Positions 1 to 5,391 of a stretch of 5,391 bases of DNA are shown here, one piece after another. The position numbers were made by a program, and so were the translations under genes. The first letter of the stretch is position 1; the number at the start of each line of letters is the position of its first letter. Source of the stretch: Salaquimonas sp. (GTDB lineage Bacteria; Pseudomonadota; Alphaproteobacteria; Rhizobiales; Rhizobiaceae); assembly GCA_024639745.1 (NCBI GenBank), contig JAHEHW010000156.1, positions 1 through 5,391 on the forward strand. Reading direction: 5' to 3'. The notes under the pieces were generated by a model. It made no database searches and had not been told where the DNA came from. It saw only the letters and a list, made by a program, of their open reading frames with translations.

Positions 1-2448
1 CGAGCTCTGCGCATTATTATTCAACATGCCGGAAAACTGGTTCTTCGTATCGAAGATGACACTTCCGCCCTGCTTCATGTAAGCGTCGACCCGGGCCATA
101 GTCGCGGCGTCGGGAACAGGGGTTTCACTCGTGACCGGCCAATACAGGAACGGATAGAACGACAGCTCGTCGCTTTCGATATCTACTCCGATCGGCTGTC
201 CAGGCTCCAGCGCCGTTCGAGTCGCGACGAAACGCGTAAGTCCTAACATGCCCGCCCGACTCACATCGTCGATCTGGCTGATGCCAGTCTCAACATAGGC
301 GAAACGGGTGACGAGAGCGGCGGAGAAGTCGACGCCGTCGCTGGTTACAGCATCGATCGGCGTGGGTGTCTCGATTGTCTGAGCTGATAGTCGCTCGGCG
401 GTTACCACGCTGCCGCCAAATGCTGCCAGCGGCAATGCTAGAGCGAGCAAAAGTCCCGCCGTAGCGCTGGCCGGCTTGCGAAGGCCGACCAAAGTCTTGA
501 AGAAACCGGCGAACCACAACACGGCGAGACAGTCGAGCAGGAAGAGCATTGCCGCCGCGACGAGGAGCCAGGGTTTCAGCGCCGTGCTTTGCTGACCGGC
601 AAACCCCTGTATCACTCTTGTCGCTTCAGCTGACGAAAGATCCAGCGGCTCGAGCTGGTCGCGATCATCAATCAAGTTGAGCGCATAGAACCCGTCTTCG
701 GTGCCATAGAACCCGGGAGAGTGATCCGTGCTTGTTTGCGGCGTAACGCTCTGTTCGATCACCAGCGGTTTGATTTCAGGCGGAGGGGCAACAAGATTCC
801 CCCGACCGTCAAGGATTTCCAATGGCGGTAGCCTGAGACCTTCATTGCCCGGCGCAGAGGCGGCTGTCGAGCGGGAGAGATTTACCGTGCGGCGCAGCAT
901 TTCGACGAAGCTTCCCGAGAGTGGAAGGTTTGACCAATTGTTGTCGGAGTTGACATGAATCAGCACAATCAGTCCGGCACCTCGTTTCTCAGCTGTGACG
1001 AGCGGTGTACCGTCTTCAAGCCGTGCCCAGGTGCGTTCTTCGAGTTGCCGTGACTGAACCGCCAGAACCTGACGATTGACGATCACGTCCCTTGGAGTCT
1101 CGAGACCGAAAAAAGGCGTACCTGGCTCGAATGCCGCGATCGATTTAGGTGTTTCCCAGGAAAGCGCGCCGCCCAGAAAGCGATCGCCCTCTACTAATTC
1201 CACCGGCAAGATAGGGCTGTCGGGTGCTGTCGCCAGCCGCGGACCTGCAAACCGGATTACGGTGCCGCCCTGGGAAATGTATTCGGCTAGCCTGTCAGCG
1301 GTTGCTTCGGCGAGGCGCCCGACATCTGCCATGACGATCGCCGAAACACCCTGCTCGATCAAATTCGAAGCTGCCTCTTCAATATTTGCGGTATCGGCTT
1401 CGCGGATATCGCTGTAAGGCGCGAGCGCGCGCCTTATGTAATAGAGCGGTGAGAGCAGCGGCTGAGAGATATCGGCGCTCTGTCCCGAGATCAGTCCGAC
1501 GATCCTCCGCCGATTGCTGTCGTCCAGCAATTGCACGGCCCCAGCGGTATTTTCTCGGTCCACGACCACTCGCACGATTTGATTGCGAATTTCAACGGGT
1601 GGCGTGAACTCGAAAGTCGTCTCGCTGTCGCCGTCCGCAAACAACGCGTCCGCATTCGTTATTGGCAGACCGTCGGAGTCATACCCGGTGACGCGGACGG
1701 GCAGGCTGGCGCCATTTCCGCCTCTTCTGATTTCTCCGGTCATTTTGCCCGGTTCATTAGTGACGGGGCCAAGTGCTACCAGATTCGTGATATCCGGCAG
1801 GATAACGGTTGGCTCGGTGCCGGTTGCTTCAATGGCGGACAGGAGGGCACGGCTTTCCTGATTACGGTCAAGCCCGTCTGAAAGATAGACGACTTCGCCG
1901 ATCGGATTTTCCGAAAGAATGTTGCGGATTGCCGCGGCAGCTTTATCATGAACCGGTCGAATGGAACGATTTGCCGACGCCTCTATCAGAGCTCCCGCAC
2001 TGTCGGCGGTCAGGCCAGCGGTGTTTTCCGCTGTTGGGTCGCTGGTGAACAGGATAGACAAAACCCGGTTATTAGCGCGCGCCTCCCCCACGATATCTAG
2101 GGCGGTTTGCTTCATTTCAGGCCATATATCACCGCTCGCCCAGCCATCGTCGATCACCAGCAATAATTGGCCGTCCTGGCGCAGAATCGTGTCACGAGGA
2201 TTCCAGACGGGAGCGGCCATGGCGATGATTGCGAGGCCGGCCAGCATCAGCCGCAATAGCGTCAGCCACCAGGGACTCTTGGCGGGGGTTTCCTCTTTCC
2301 GGATCAATTTCTGAAGTATGATCAGTGGCGGGAAAACTTCGTCACGCGGCTTCGGTGGTGTCAGCCGCAGCAGGTACCAGATAACCGGCAGCGTCAGAAG
2401 ACCCAGCAACGCCCACGGATAGAGAAAAGCCAGCGGCAGCCCTATCAT
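1..2448 (-). CDS. BatA/VWA-like and DUF4159 membrane protein (3' end missing)
   Basis: The frame stays open for 816 codons from an ATG at 2448 to the window edge, so the C-terminus is missing; rhizobial homologues are, from memory, roughly 940 residues. Seen in order: an aerotolerance-regulator (BatA-type) N-terminus with two membrane segments (about 4-28 and 60-80); a VWA-like region (about 94-250) with strands LLLVIDDG (95-102) and YLSDGLD (188-194); a glutamine-amidotransferase-like stretch (about 330-420, GVSAIVMADVG at 367-377); two more membrane segments (about 627-650 and 662-682); and the start of DUF4159 (from about 707, RFAYVETG, then QGGSVIFDT at 793-801). The VWA metal site is degenerate, with W where the first serine of DxSxS belongs. 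Basic residues cluster in the loops at 28-58 and 651-658, which suggests that the large soluble parts are periplasmic. The start is supported by GGAG seven nt upstream (2456-2459) and an ATGA overlap with the DUF58 gene. Molecular function is unknown; an envelope role is inferred from context. Confidence 0.9.
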   Translation of the reverse strand, partial: MIGLPLAFLYPWALLGLLTLPVIWYLLRLTPPKPRDEVFPPLIILQKLIRKEETPAKSPWWLTLLRLMLAGLAIIAMAAPVWNPRDTILRQDGQLLLVIDDGWASGDIWPEMKQTALDIVGEARANNRVLSILFTSDPTAENTAGLTADSAGALIEASANRSIRPVHDKAAAAIRNILSENPIGEVVYLSDGLDRNQESRALLSAIEATGTEPTVILPDITNLVALGPVTNEPGKMTGEIRRGGNGASLPVRVTGYDSDGLPITNADALFADGDSETTFEFTPPVEIRNQIVRVVVDRENTAGAVQLLDDSNRRRIVGLISGQSADISQPLLSPLYYIRRALAPYSDIREADTANIEEAASNLIEQGVSAIVMADVGRLAEATADRLAEYISQGGTVIRFAGPRLATAPDSPILPVELVEGDRFLGGALSWETPKSIAAFEPGTPFFGLETPRDVIVNRQVLAVQSRQLEERTWARLEDGTPLVTAEKRGAGLIVLIHVNSDNNWSNLPLSGSFVEMLRRTVNLSRSTAASAPGNEGLRLPPLEILDGRGNLVAPPPEIKPLVIEQSVTPQTSTDHSPGFYGTEDGFYALNLIDDRDQLEPLDLSSAEATRVIQGFAGQQSTALKPWLLVAAAMLFLLDCLAVLWFAGFFKTLVGLRKPASATAGLLLALALPLAAFGGSVVTAERLSAQTIETPTPIDAVTSDGVDFSAALVTRFAYVETGISQIDDVSRAGMLGLTRFVATRTALEPGQPIGVDIESDELSFYPFLYWPVTSETPVPDAATMARVDAYMKQGGSVIFDTKNQFSGMLNNNAQSS

Positions 2449-3374
2449 CGGCCTGCTCCGGGCTGTGTGAACTGGTTTTCGCCGAGATTGAAATGCAGGG
2501 ATTGCAGTGCTTCCGATGCGAGGTGATCGGTATGATGCACAGTATGGCTCCAGCCCAGGCGACTGGCGAAATCGGCAAGTCCCGCCGTGTGCGCATTGAA
2601 CAAGGCCGAATATTGCTCTTTCAGGGCCTGGGCGGCGCCGGAGGTGAGACGGATTCCTGTCTCGGGATCGCGAAACTCGATGCGTCCGGAATAGGGAAAG
2701 GCTTCTTCCGCGGGATCGATCATCTGAACGAGGTGACCACGGACACGTTTGCGTGAAAGTCTTTCAAACAGCCGGTGATGCTCGTTCTCTTCCTCGGGCG
2801 TTTCGAGAAAGTCGCTGAACAAGATGATTTCAGCATCATCCTTCACGATTGTCGTATCTGGAAAACCCGTCTGCTGGCCAGCGATGGCCAGGGCATTGGC
2901 AAGTCGCTCGGCTGCATGTCGGTGTACGATCGGAGGCGACACGCCAAGCCATCCGATGCGCTCGCCGTTTCTGGCAAGCAGTTCTGCCATGGCGAAGGCA
3001 AGGACGAGCGCGCGCGATTGTTTTGAAACGATTGCGCTTTCCGATTGGAAAAGCATCGAAGGGCTCTCGTCCACCCAGAGCCAGATTGTGTGAGATGCCT
3101 GCCATTCGCGATCGCGAACATAGATGTGATCGTCGCGCCCGGACCGGCGCCAATCGATCTGCGAGAGCGACTCGCCTTCTACATAGTTTCGGAATTGCCA
3201 GAAGTTCTCGCCAATGCCCCGCTGACGCCTGCCGTGCCAGCCGGCAAAGACATTGTTCGCCACGCGATGCGCCTCCACCAGAAGGTCCGGGATGAGTGCG
3301 GCGCGCGCTCGTGCGCGTGCGAGAACCTCGACACCCTTTTCAACGCTTGCGGTCTGGCCGATAGGTGGCGTCAA
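2445..3374 (-). CDS. DUF58 domain protein (VWA-like partner of MoxR)
   Basis: This 309-residue protein has no signal peptide or membrane segment and should be cytoplasmic. The DUF58 signature is clear: GIGENFWQFRNYVEGE (53-68) leads into SQIDWRRSGRDDHIYVRDRE (71-90). A VWA-type strand follows, ending in DESPS (102-106), an intact DxSxS metal-ion-dependent adhesion site, and a second strand ILFSDF (184-189) matches the conserved SD turn of the fold. In known MoxR systems such VWA proteins act as adaptors or substrates of the ATPase; that role here is inferred. The start is TTG: an in-frame TGA sits directly before it (3375-3377), no ATG or GTG lies nearby downstream, and a good Shine-Dalgarno precedes it. 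The N-terminus (LARARARAALIPDLLVEAHR) resembles rhizobial homologues as I recall them, supporting this start. Its stop overlaps the start of the next gene (ATGA), so translation of the two is probably coupled. Confidence 0.93.
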   Translation of the reverse strand: MTPPIGQTASVEKGVEVLARARARAALIPDLLVEAHRVANNVFAGWHGRRQRGIGENFWQFRNYVEGESLSQIDWRRSGRDDHIYVRDREWQASHTIWLWVDESPSMLFQSESAIVSKQSRALVLAFAMAELLARNGERIGWLGVSPPIVHRHAAERLANALAIAGQQTGFPDTTIVKDDAEIILFSDFLETPEEENEHHRLFERLSRKRVRGHLVQMIDPAEEAFPYSGRIEFRDPETGIRLTSGAAQALKEQYSALFNAHTAGLADFASRLGWSHTVHHTDHLASEALQSLHFNLGENQFTQPGAGR

Positions 3375-3424
3375 TCAACACCTCTTTCTACCTGTCGACC
3401 TTCATTGCGCCAGATCAAATCCAT
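3371..3424 (-). CDS. possible 17-codon coupling mini-ORF between moxR and DUF58
   Basis: The 49-nt gap between the two genes holds an ORF reading MDLIWRNEGRQVERGVD. Its ATG overlaps the moxR stop (TGATG at 3422-3426) and its TGA overlaps the TTG start of DUF58 (TTGA at 3371-3374). The Shine-Dalgarno of DUF58 lies inside its last codons. No convincing ribosome site precedes the ATG, so it could only be translated by re-initiation after moxR. The likely role, if real, is translational coupling rather than making a functional peptide. Chance is a real alternative, because short ORFs with this arrangement can arise by luck. Confidence 0.3.
   Translation of the reverse strand: MDLIWRNEGRQVERGVD
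3379..3386 (-). promoter_or_regulatory. Shine-Dalgarno for the TTG start of DUF58
   Basis: The minus strand reads AAGAGGTG here. The AGAGG core (3381-3385) ends six nt before TTG at 3374, which is optimal spacing and compensates for the weak start codon. It decides the start, since an in-frame stop lies immediately upstream of that codon. Confidence 0.7.
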
Positions 3425-4434
3425 CAGCCGATCCGTTTCTTGATCGAACCGATCACGTCCCGAATGCTGATGCGTTCGGCGCGGGCGGCAAAGGACAATT
3501 GCATGCGGTGCTGAAGGACTGGTTCCGCCAGCGCGACGATATCGTCGACCGAAGGCGCCAGCCTGCCATCTAACAATGCGCGCGCGCGCGCGGTCAACAT
3601 CAGCGCCTGACTGGCCCGCGGGCCAGGGCCCCATGATATGTACTGATTCATCTCGCCGTCGTCGCTTCCAGGGCGCGCCGAGCGGACCAGTTCCAGAATG
3701 GCATCGACCACGCTTTCGCCGACAGGAATCCTGCGAACCAGTGCCTGCATTTCCATCAAACGTTTGTCGTTTAAAACGGCAGTGGCCTTGGCTTCTTGCG
3801 CTCCGGTCGTTTCCAGCAGGATCCGCCGTTCAGCTTCGATATCCGGATAAAGTACGTCGATCTGCATCAGGAACCGGTCGAGCTGCGCCTCGGGCAGCGG
3901 ATAGGTGCCTTCCTGTTCAAGCGGGTTCTGGGTAGCGAGCACATGGAACGGCTGTGGCAGGTCATGTGCCACGCCTGCGATGGTGATGTGATATTCCTGC
4001 ATGGACTGCAAAAGCGCCGCCTGGGTTCTGGGGCTGGCGCGGTTGATCTCATCGGCCATGAGTAGTTGAGTGAAGATCGGTCCTTTGACAAAATGGAACG
4101 AGCGTTTTCCCTCTTCATCCTGCTGCAGCACTTCCGACCCCAATATGTCGGACGGCATCAGGTCGGGTGTAAACTGAATTCGACCGCGATCGAGCCCTAG
4201 AACCGTGCCAAGCGTATCGACCAGTTTCGTTTTCGCCAGCCCCGGTAGACCGACCAGAAGCGCATGGCCGCCGGAAAGAATCGTCACTATCGAGCGTTCG
4301 ACCACGTCTTCCTGTCCGAAAATAACCTTTGCTGTTTCCTGGCGGGCTTTCTGGATGTCTTCTACGGCCTTTTCGGCCTTTTCGACGATATCCTTTTCGT
4401 CGGCTGCCGAAAGTTTGCTGTCAATTGCGCTCAT
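3424..4434 (-). CDS. MoxR-family AAA+ ATPase
   Basis: This 336-residue protein has the normal length and all the hallmarks of a MoxR ATPase. Walker A is GLPGLAKT (62-69), Walker B is LLMADEIN (124-131, with D128 and E129), sensor 1 is ATQNP (167-171), the candidate arginine finger is in EAQLDRF (R187), and sensor 2 is in GPGPRASQ (269-276), followed by the helical lid to the C-terminus. No catalytic residue appears to be missing, so it should hydrolyse ATP. The first 35 residues are charged and probably helical. MoxR proteins are generally chaperone-like remodelling enzymes that work with VWA proteins, and the next two genes supply VWA-type partners. The ATG at 4434 has GGAG five nt upstream. 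It is the first gene of the operon, with its promoter in the divergent intergenic region. The symbol is left blank because several MoxR subfamilies share these motifs. Confidence 0.96.
   Translation of the reverse strand: MSAIDSKLSAADEKDIVEKAEKAVEDIQKARQETAKVIFGQEDVVERSIVTILSGGHALLVGLPGLAKTKLVDTLGTVLGLDRGRIQFTPDLMPSDILGSEVLQQDEEGKRSFHFVKGPIFTQLLMADEINRASPRTQAALLQSMQEYHITIAGVAHDLPQPFHVLATQNPLEQEGTYPLPEAQLDRFLMQIDVLYPDIEAERRILLETTGAQEAKATAVLNDKRLMEMQALVRRIPVGESVVDAILELVRSARPGSDDGEMNQYISWGPGPRASQALMLTARARALLDGRLAPSVDDIVALAEPVLQHRMQLSFAARAERISIRDVIGSIKKRIG
3576..3592. repeat. 17-nt alternating purine-pyrimidine (GC)n tract
   Basis: An AT step is followed by 15 nt of strictly alternating G and C. 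It lies inside the ATPase gene and encodes ARARA (282-286) in the lid helix after sensor 2. Such tracts can adopt Z-DNA under negative supercoiling and are prone to slippage by two bases, which would shift the frame. The reading frame here is intact. It may simply reflect alternating Ala and Arg codons in a GC-rich genome. Confidence 0.6.
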
Positions 4435-4598
4435 ATTATCTCCAGCGTTTTATCTCGTCTCGGCCTGTACCTTAACGCCAAGCGAACCGCCTGTATGGTA
4501 GAACCGGATTTGCTCAATGCAAGACGGGATTGTTGCGAAACGGTTGATGTCTAATAAATTCGAGTTGAACAGCTTTATTGAAAGCGTGAAAGATAAGA
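4435..4598. promoter_or_regulatory. divergent intergenic region with promoters for both operons
   Basis: These 164 bp separate two divergent starts, so promoters for both directions should lie here. For the plus strand the best candidate is TTGTTG (4530-4535), 16 nt, TAATAA (4552-4557). For the minus strand it is TTGCAT (4522-4517), 16 nt, TACCAT (4500-4495), with an overlapping alternative TTGAGC (4517-4512) and TACAGG (4495-4490). All are poor matches to the sigma-70 consensus, as is common in alphaproteobacteria. The two candidates lie close together, so the promoters could interfere or share a regulator. The moxR Shine-Dalgarno GGAG also lies here (4440-4443). No operator with a recognisable owner was found. 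Confidence 0.45.
4572..4585 (+). other. small perfect hairpin before the DUF1285 start
   Basis: GCTTT (4572-4576) and AAAGC (4581-4585) form a perfect five-pair stem around ATTG. It ends 13 nt before the DUF1285 ATG, just upstream of the weak purine-rich ribosome site. It is too short and lacks the T-run of a terminator. It might influence translation or mRNA stability, or be a half-site dyad for a regulator, or be chance. Confidence 0.3.
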
Positions 4599-5243
4599 AT
4601 GGCCGAAAAAAGATATGATGACCCGGTACAGAGCAAGGATCGAACTTCTGAAGATGGCCTTGAGGGGCTGAAAGCAATGATTGCCCGTGCCGGAGAACGC
4701 AAACGGGGGCCCGCGCCGGTCGAAAAATGGGATCCGGATTTCAGTGGTGAACTCGATCTCAAAATCCGACGGGACGGAAGCTGGCATTATCAGGGTACGC
4801 CAATTCATCGGCAAAGGCTGATTGATCTCTTCGCCACCGTTTTGCGTAAGGATGCTGACGGCGAAACCTATCTCGTTACGCCTGGCGAAAAATATCGGAT
4901 ATCAGTGGAAGATGCTGCCTTTGTAGCGGTCGAGATGAACGCTTTCGAACGAGACGGAAAACCAGTTCTTGCGTTTCGAACCAATACAGGGGATGTGGTC
5001 GAGGCCGGAGAGGCGCATCCGCTGCGCTTCGAGATCGAAAGCGATACCAACGGCGTTAAGCCATACCTGCTTGTGCGGGGTAGGCTGGAAGCTCTGCTTA
5101 CGAGGCCGGTGATGTACGAGTTGATTGCAGAGGGCCGCGAAATCGAAGTGGATGAGGCGACCATGTTTGCCATCGAAAGCAATGATACAGTGTTTCCCGT
5201 CATGGCGGTTGACCGCCTTGAAGGCGAGGACGCACGCGGTTGA
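4599..5243 (+). CDS. DUF1285 domain protein
   Basis: This 214-residue protein is soluble, with no signal peptide or membrane segment. After a charged, variable N-terminal stretch (1-40) comes the DUF1285 core. It opens with PVEKWDPDFSGELDLKIRRD (40-59), then DGSWHYQGTPIHRQRLIDLF (59-78), LRKDADGETYLVTPGEKYRI (82-101) and VEDAAFVAVEM (103-113). The second half is rich in predicted beta strands, including PYLLVRGRLEALL. The family is common in proteobacteria but, to my knowledge, has no established biochemical function. The ATG at 4599 has only a weak purine-rich site (GAAAGATAAG) upstream, but the match to homologues begins soon after it and no better start lies nearby. A probable CoA pyrophosphatase gene follows after 11 nt, an association I recall from other alphaproteobacteria, where a tRNA nucleotidyltransferase often comes next. 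The two are probably co-transcribed. Confidence 0.92.
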   Translation: MAEKRYDDPVQSKDRTSEDGLEGLKAMIARAGERKRGPAPVEKWDPDFSGELDLKIRRDGSWHYQGTPIHRQRLIDLFATVLRKDADGETYLVTPGEKYRISVEDAAFVAVEMNAFERDGKPVLAFRTNTGDVVEAGEAHPLRFEIESDTNGVKPYLLVRGRLEALLTRPVMYELIAEGREIEVDEATMFAIESNDTVFPVMAVDRLEGEDARG

Positions 5244-5254
5244 GGCGACGCGGC

Positions 5255-5391
5255 ATGACGGCGCAATCGCATACATCGGATGATCGGTTTGCCGAGGCCT
5301 CTGCCAAGAGCGCCTTTGCGGATCTGTCTCCTGATGCTTTCAGGGCTTTGGCAGAAGAGCGGCTTTTCCGCGAGTCGCCCGAGCCTATCGG
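5255..5391 (+). CDS. probable NUDIX CoA pyrophosphatase, N-terminal part only
   Basis: Only 45 complete codons are present before the window ends, so the NUDIX box is not visible. The call rests on position, directly downstream of DUF1285 where alphaproteobacteria usually carry a CoA pyrophosphatase, and on the segment LSPDAFRALAEERLF (24-38), which resembles the helical lead-in of those proteins as I recall them. If correct, the enzyme would hydrolyse CoA or related CoA derivatives to 4'-phosphopantetheine and 3',5'-ADP. The ATG at 5255 has GAGG (5242-5245) nine nt upstream, overlapping the DUF1285 stop. An in-frame TTG at 5240 could extend it by five residues, but the ATG fits the ribosome site better. 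Confidence 0.6.
   Translation, partial: MTAQSHTSDDRFAEASAKSAFADLSPDAFRALAEERLFRESPEPI

Noticed and set aside
290..517. Small minus-strand ORF within the membrane-protein gene
   Set aside because: It lies out of frame inside a well supported coding sequence and is an Arg-rich shadow.
1076..2314. Several overlapping plus-strand ORFs of 73-117 codons
   Set aside because: They are antisense to the continuous 816-codon membrane-protein frame, overlap one another, and resemble no family I know.
2849..3295. 148-codon plus-strand ORF opposite the DUF58 gene, with several smaller companions between 2493 and 3573
   Set aside because: The opposite strand carries a complete DUF58 gene with recognisable motifs. 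These are Arg- and Ala-rich shadow frames with no recognisable domain.
4572..4585. The GCTTT/AAAGC dyad as a transcription terminator
   Set aside because: The stem is only five pairs, no T-run follows, and no upstream plus-strand gene in the window needs terminating.
4450..4814. Minus-strand ORFs spanning the divergent intergenic region
   Set aside because: They run across the likely promoter region and the DUF1285 start, with no domain resemblance or convincing ribosome site.
4868..5276. Minus-strand ORFs of 124-134 codons opposite DUF1285
   Set aside because: DUF1285 is well supported on the plus strand; these frames are low-complexity shadows rich in Ser and Arg.
1..5391. Signs of a defence system, mobile element or recent transfer
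   Set aside because: An AAA+ ATPase next to VWA proteins can recall some defence modules, but the subfamily motifs and gene order match a core alphaproteobacterial locus. No transposase, integrase, terminal repeat or attachment site is visible.

Overview
The window looks like chromosomal core DNA from an alphaproteobacterium, most likely of the order Hyphomicrobiales (Rhizobiales). This rests on protein resemblance and gene order: a MoxR-type AAA+ ATPase, a DUF58 protein and a BatA/DUF4159 membrane protein run one way, and a DUF1285 protein followed by what appears to be a NUDIX CoA pyrophosphatase runs the other way. No mobile element, tRNA, rRNA, CRISPR array or phage gene is visible. The genus cannot be determined from the sequence alone.

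Minus strand, positions 4434 down to 1: a tightly packed operon of three genes, the last cut by the window edge. It starts with the MoxR ATPase (3424-4434), continues with the DUF58 protein (2445-3374, TTG start) and ends here with a large membrane protein (1-2448, 816 codons present, no stop reached). The third gene overlaps the second by an ATGA junction. The 49-nt gap between the first two is filled by a 17-codon mini-ORF whose ATG overlaps the moxR stop and whose stop overlaps the DUF58 start. A fourth gene, another membrane protein in known rhizobial relatives, is expected just beyond position 1.

Positions 4435-4598: a 164-bp divergent intergenic region that must carry the promoters for both directions. 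It contains weak sigma-70-like candidates and a small perfect dyad just before the DUF1285 start.

Plus strand, from 4599: a complete DUF1285 gene (4599-5243), then after 11 nt the first 45 codons of a probable CoA pyrophosphatase (from 5255), cut by the window end.

How the genes may work together: MoxR ATPases typically pair with von Willebrand A (VWA) proteins as chaperone-like systems. Here the cytoplasmic DUF58 protein has an intact metal-binding DxSxS motif. The membrane protein has a VWA-like region with a broken motif, and its large soluble parts are predicted to be periplasmic. A plausible model is an ATPase and adaptor acting on a membrane partner involved in envelope maintenance. 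As I recall, the homologous Rhizobium leguminosarum operon RL3499-RL3502 affects cell shape and envelope integrity. The biochemical activity and substrate are unknown, which makes this operon the least understood system in the window. Nothing else here looks exotic.
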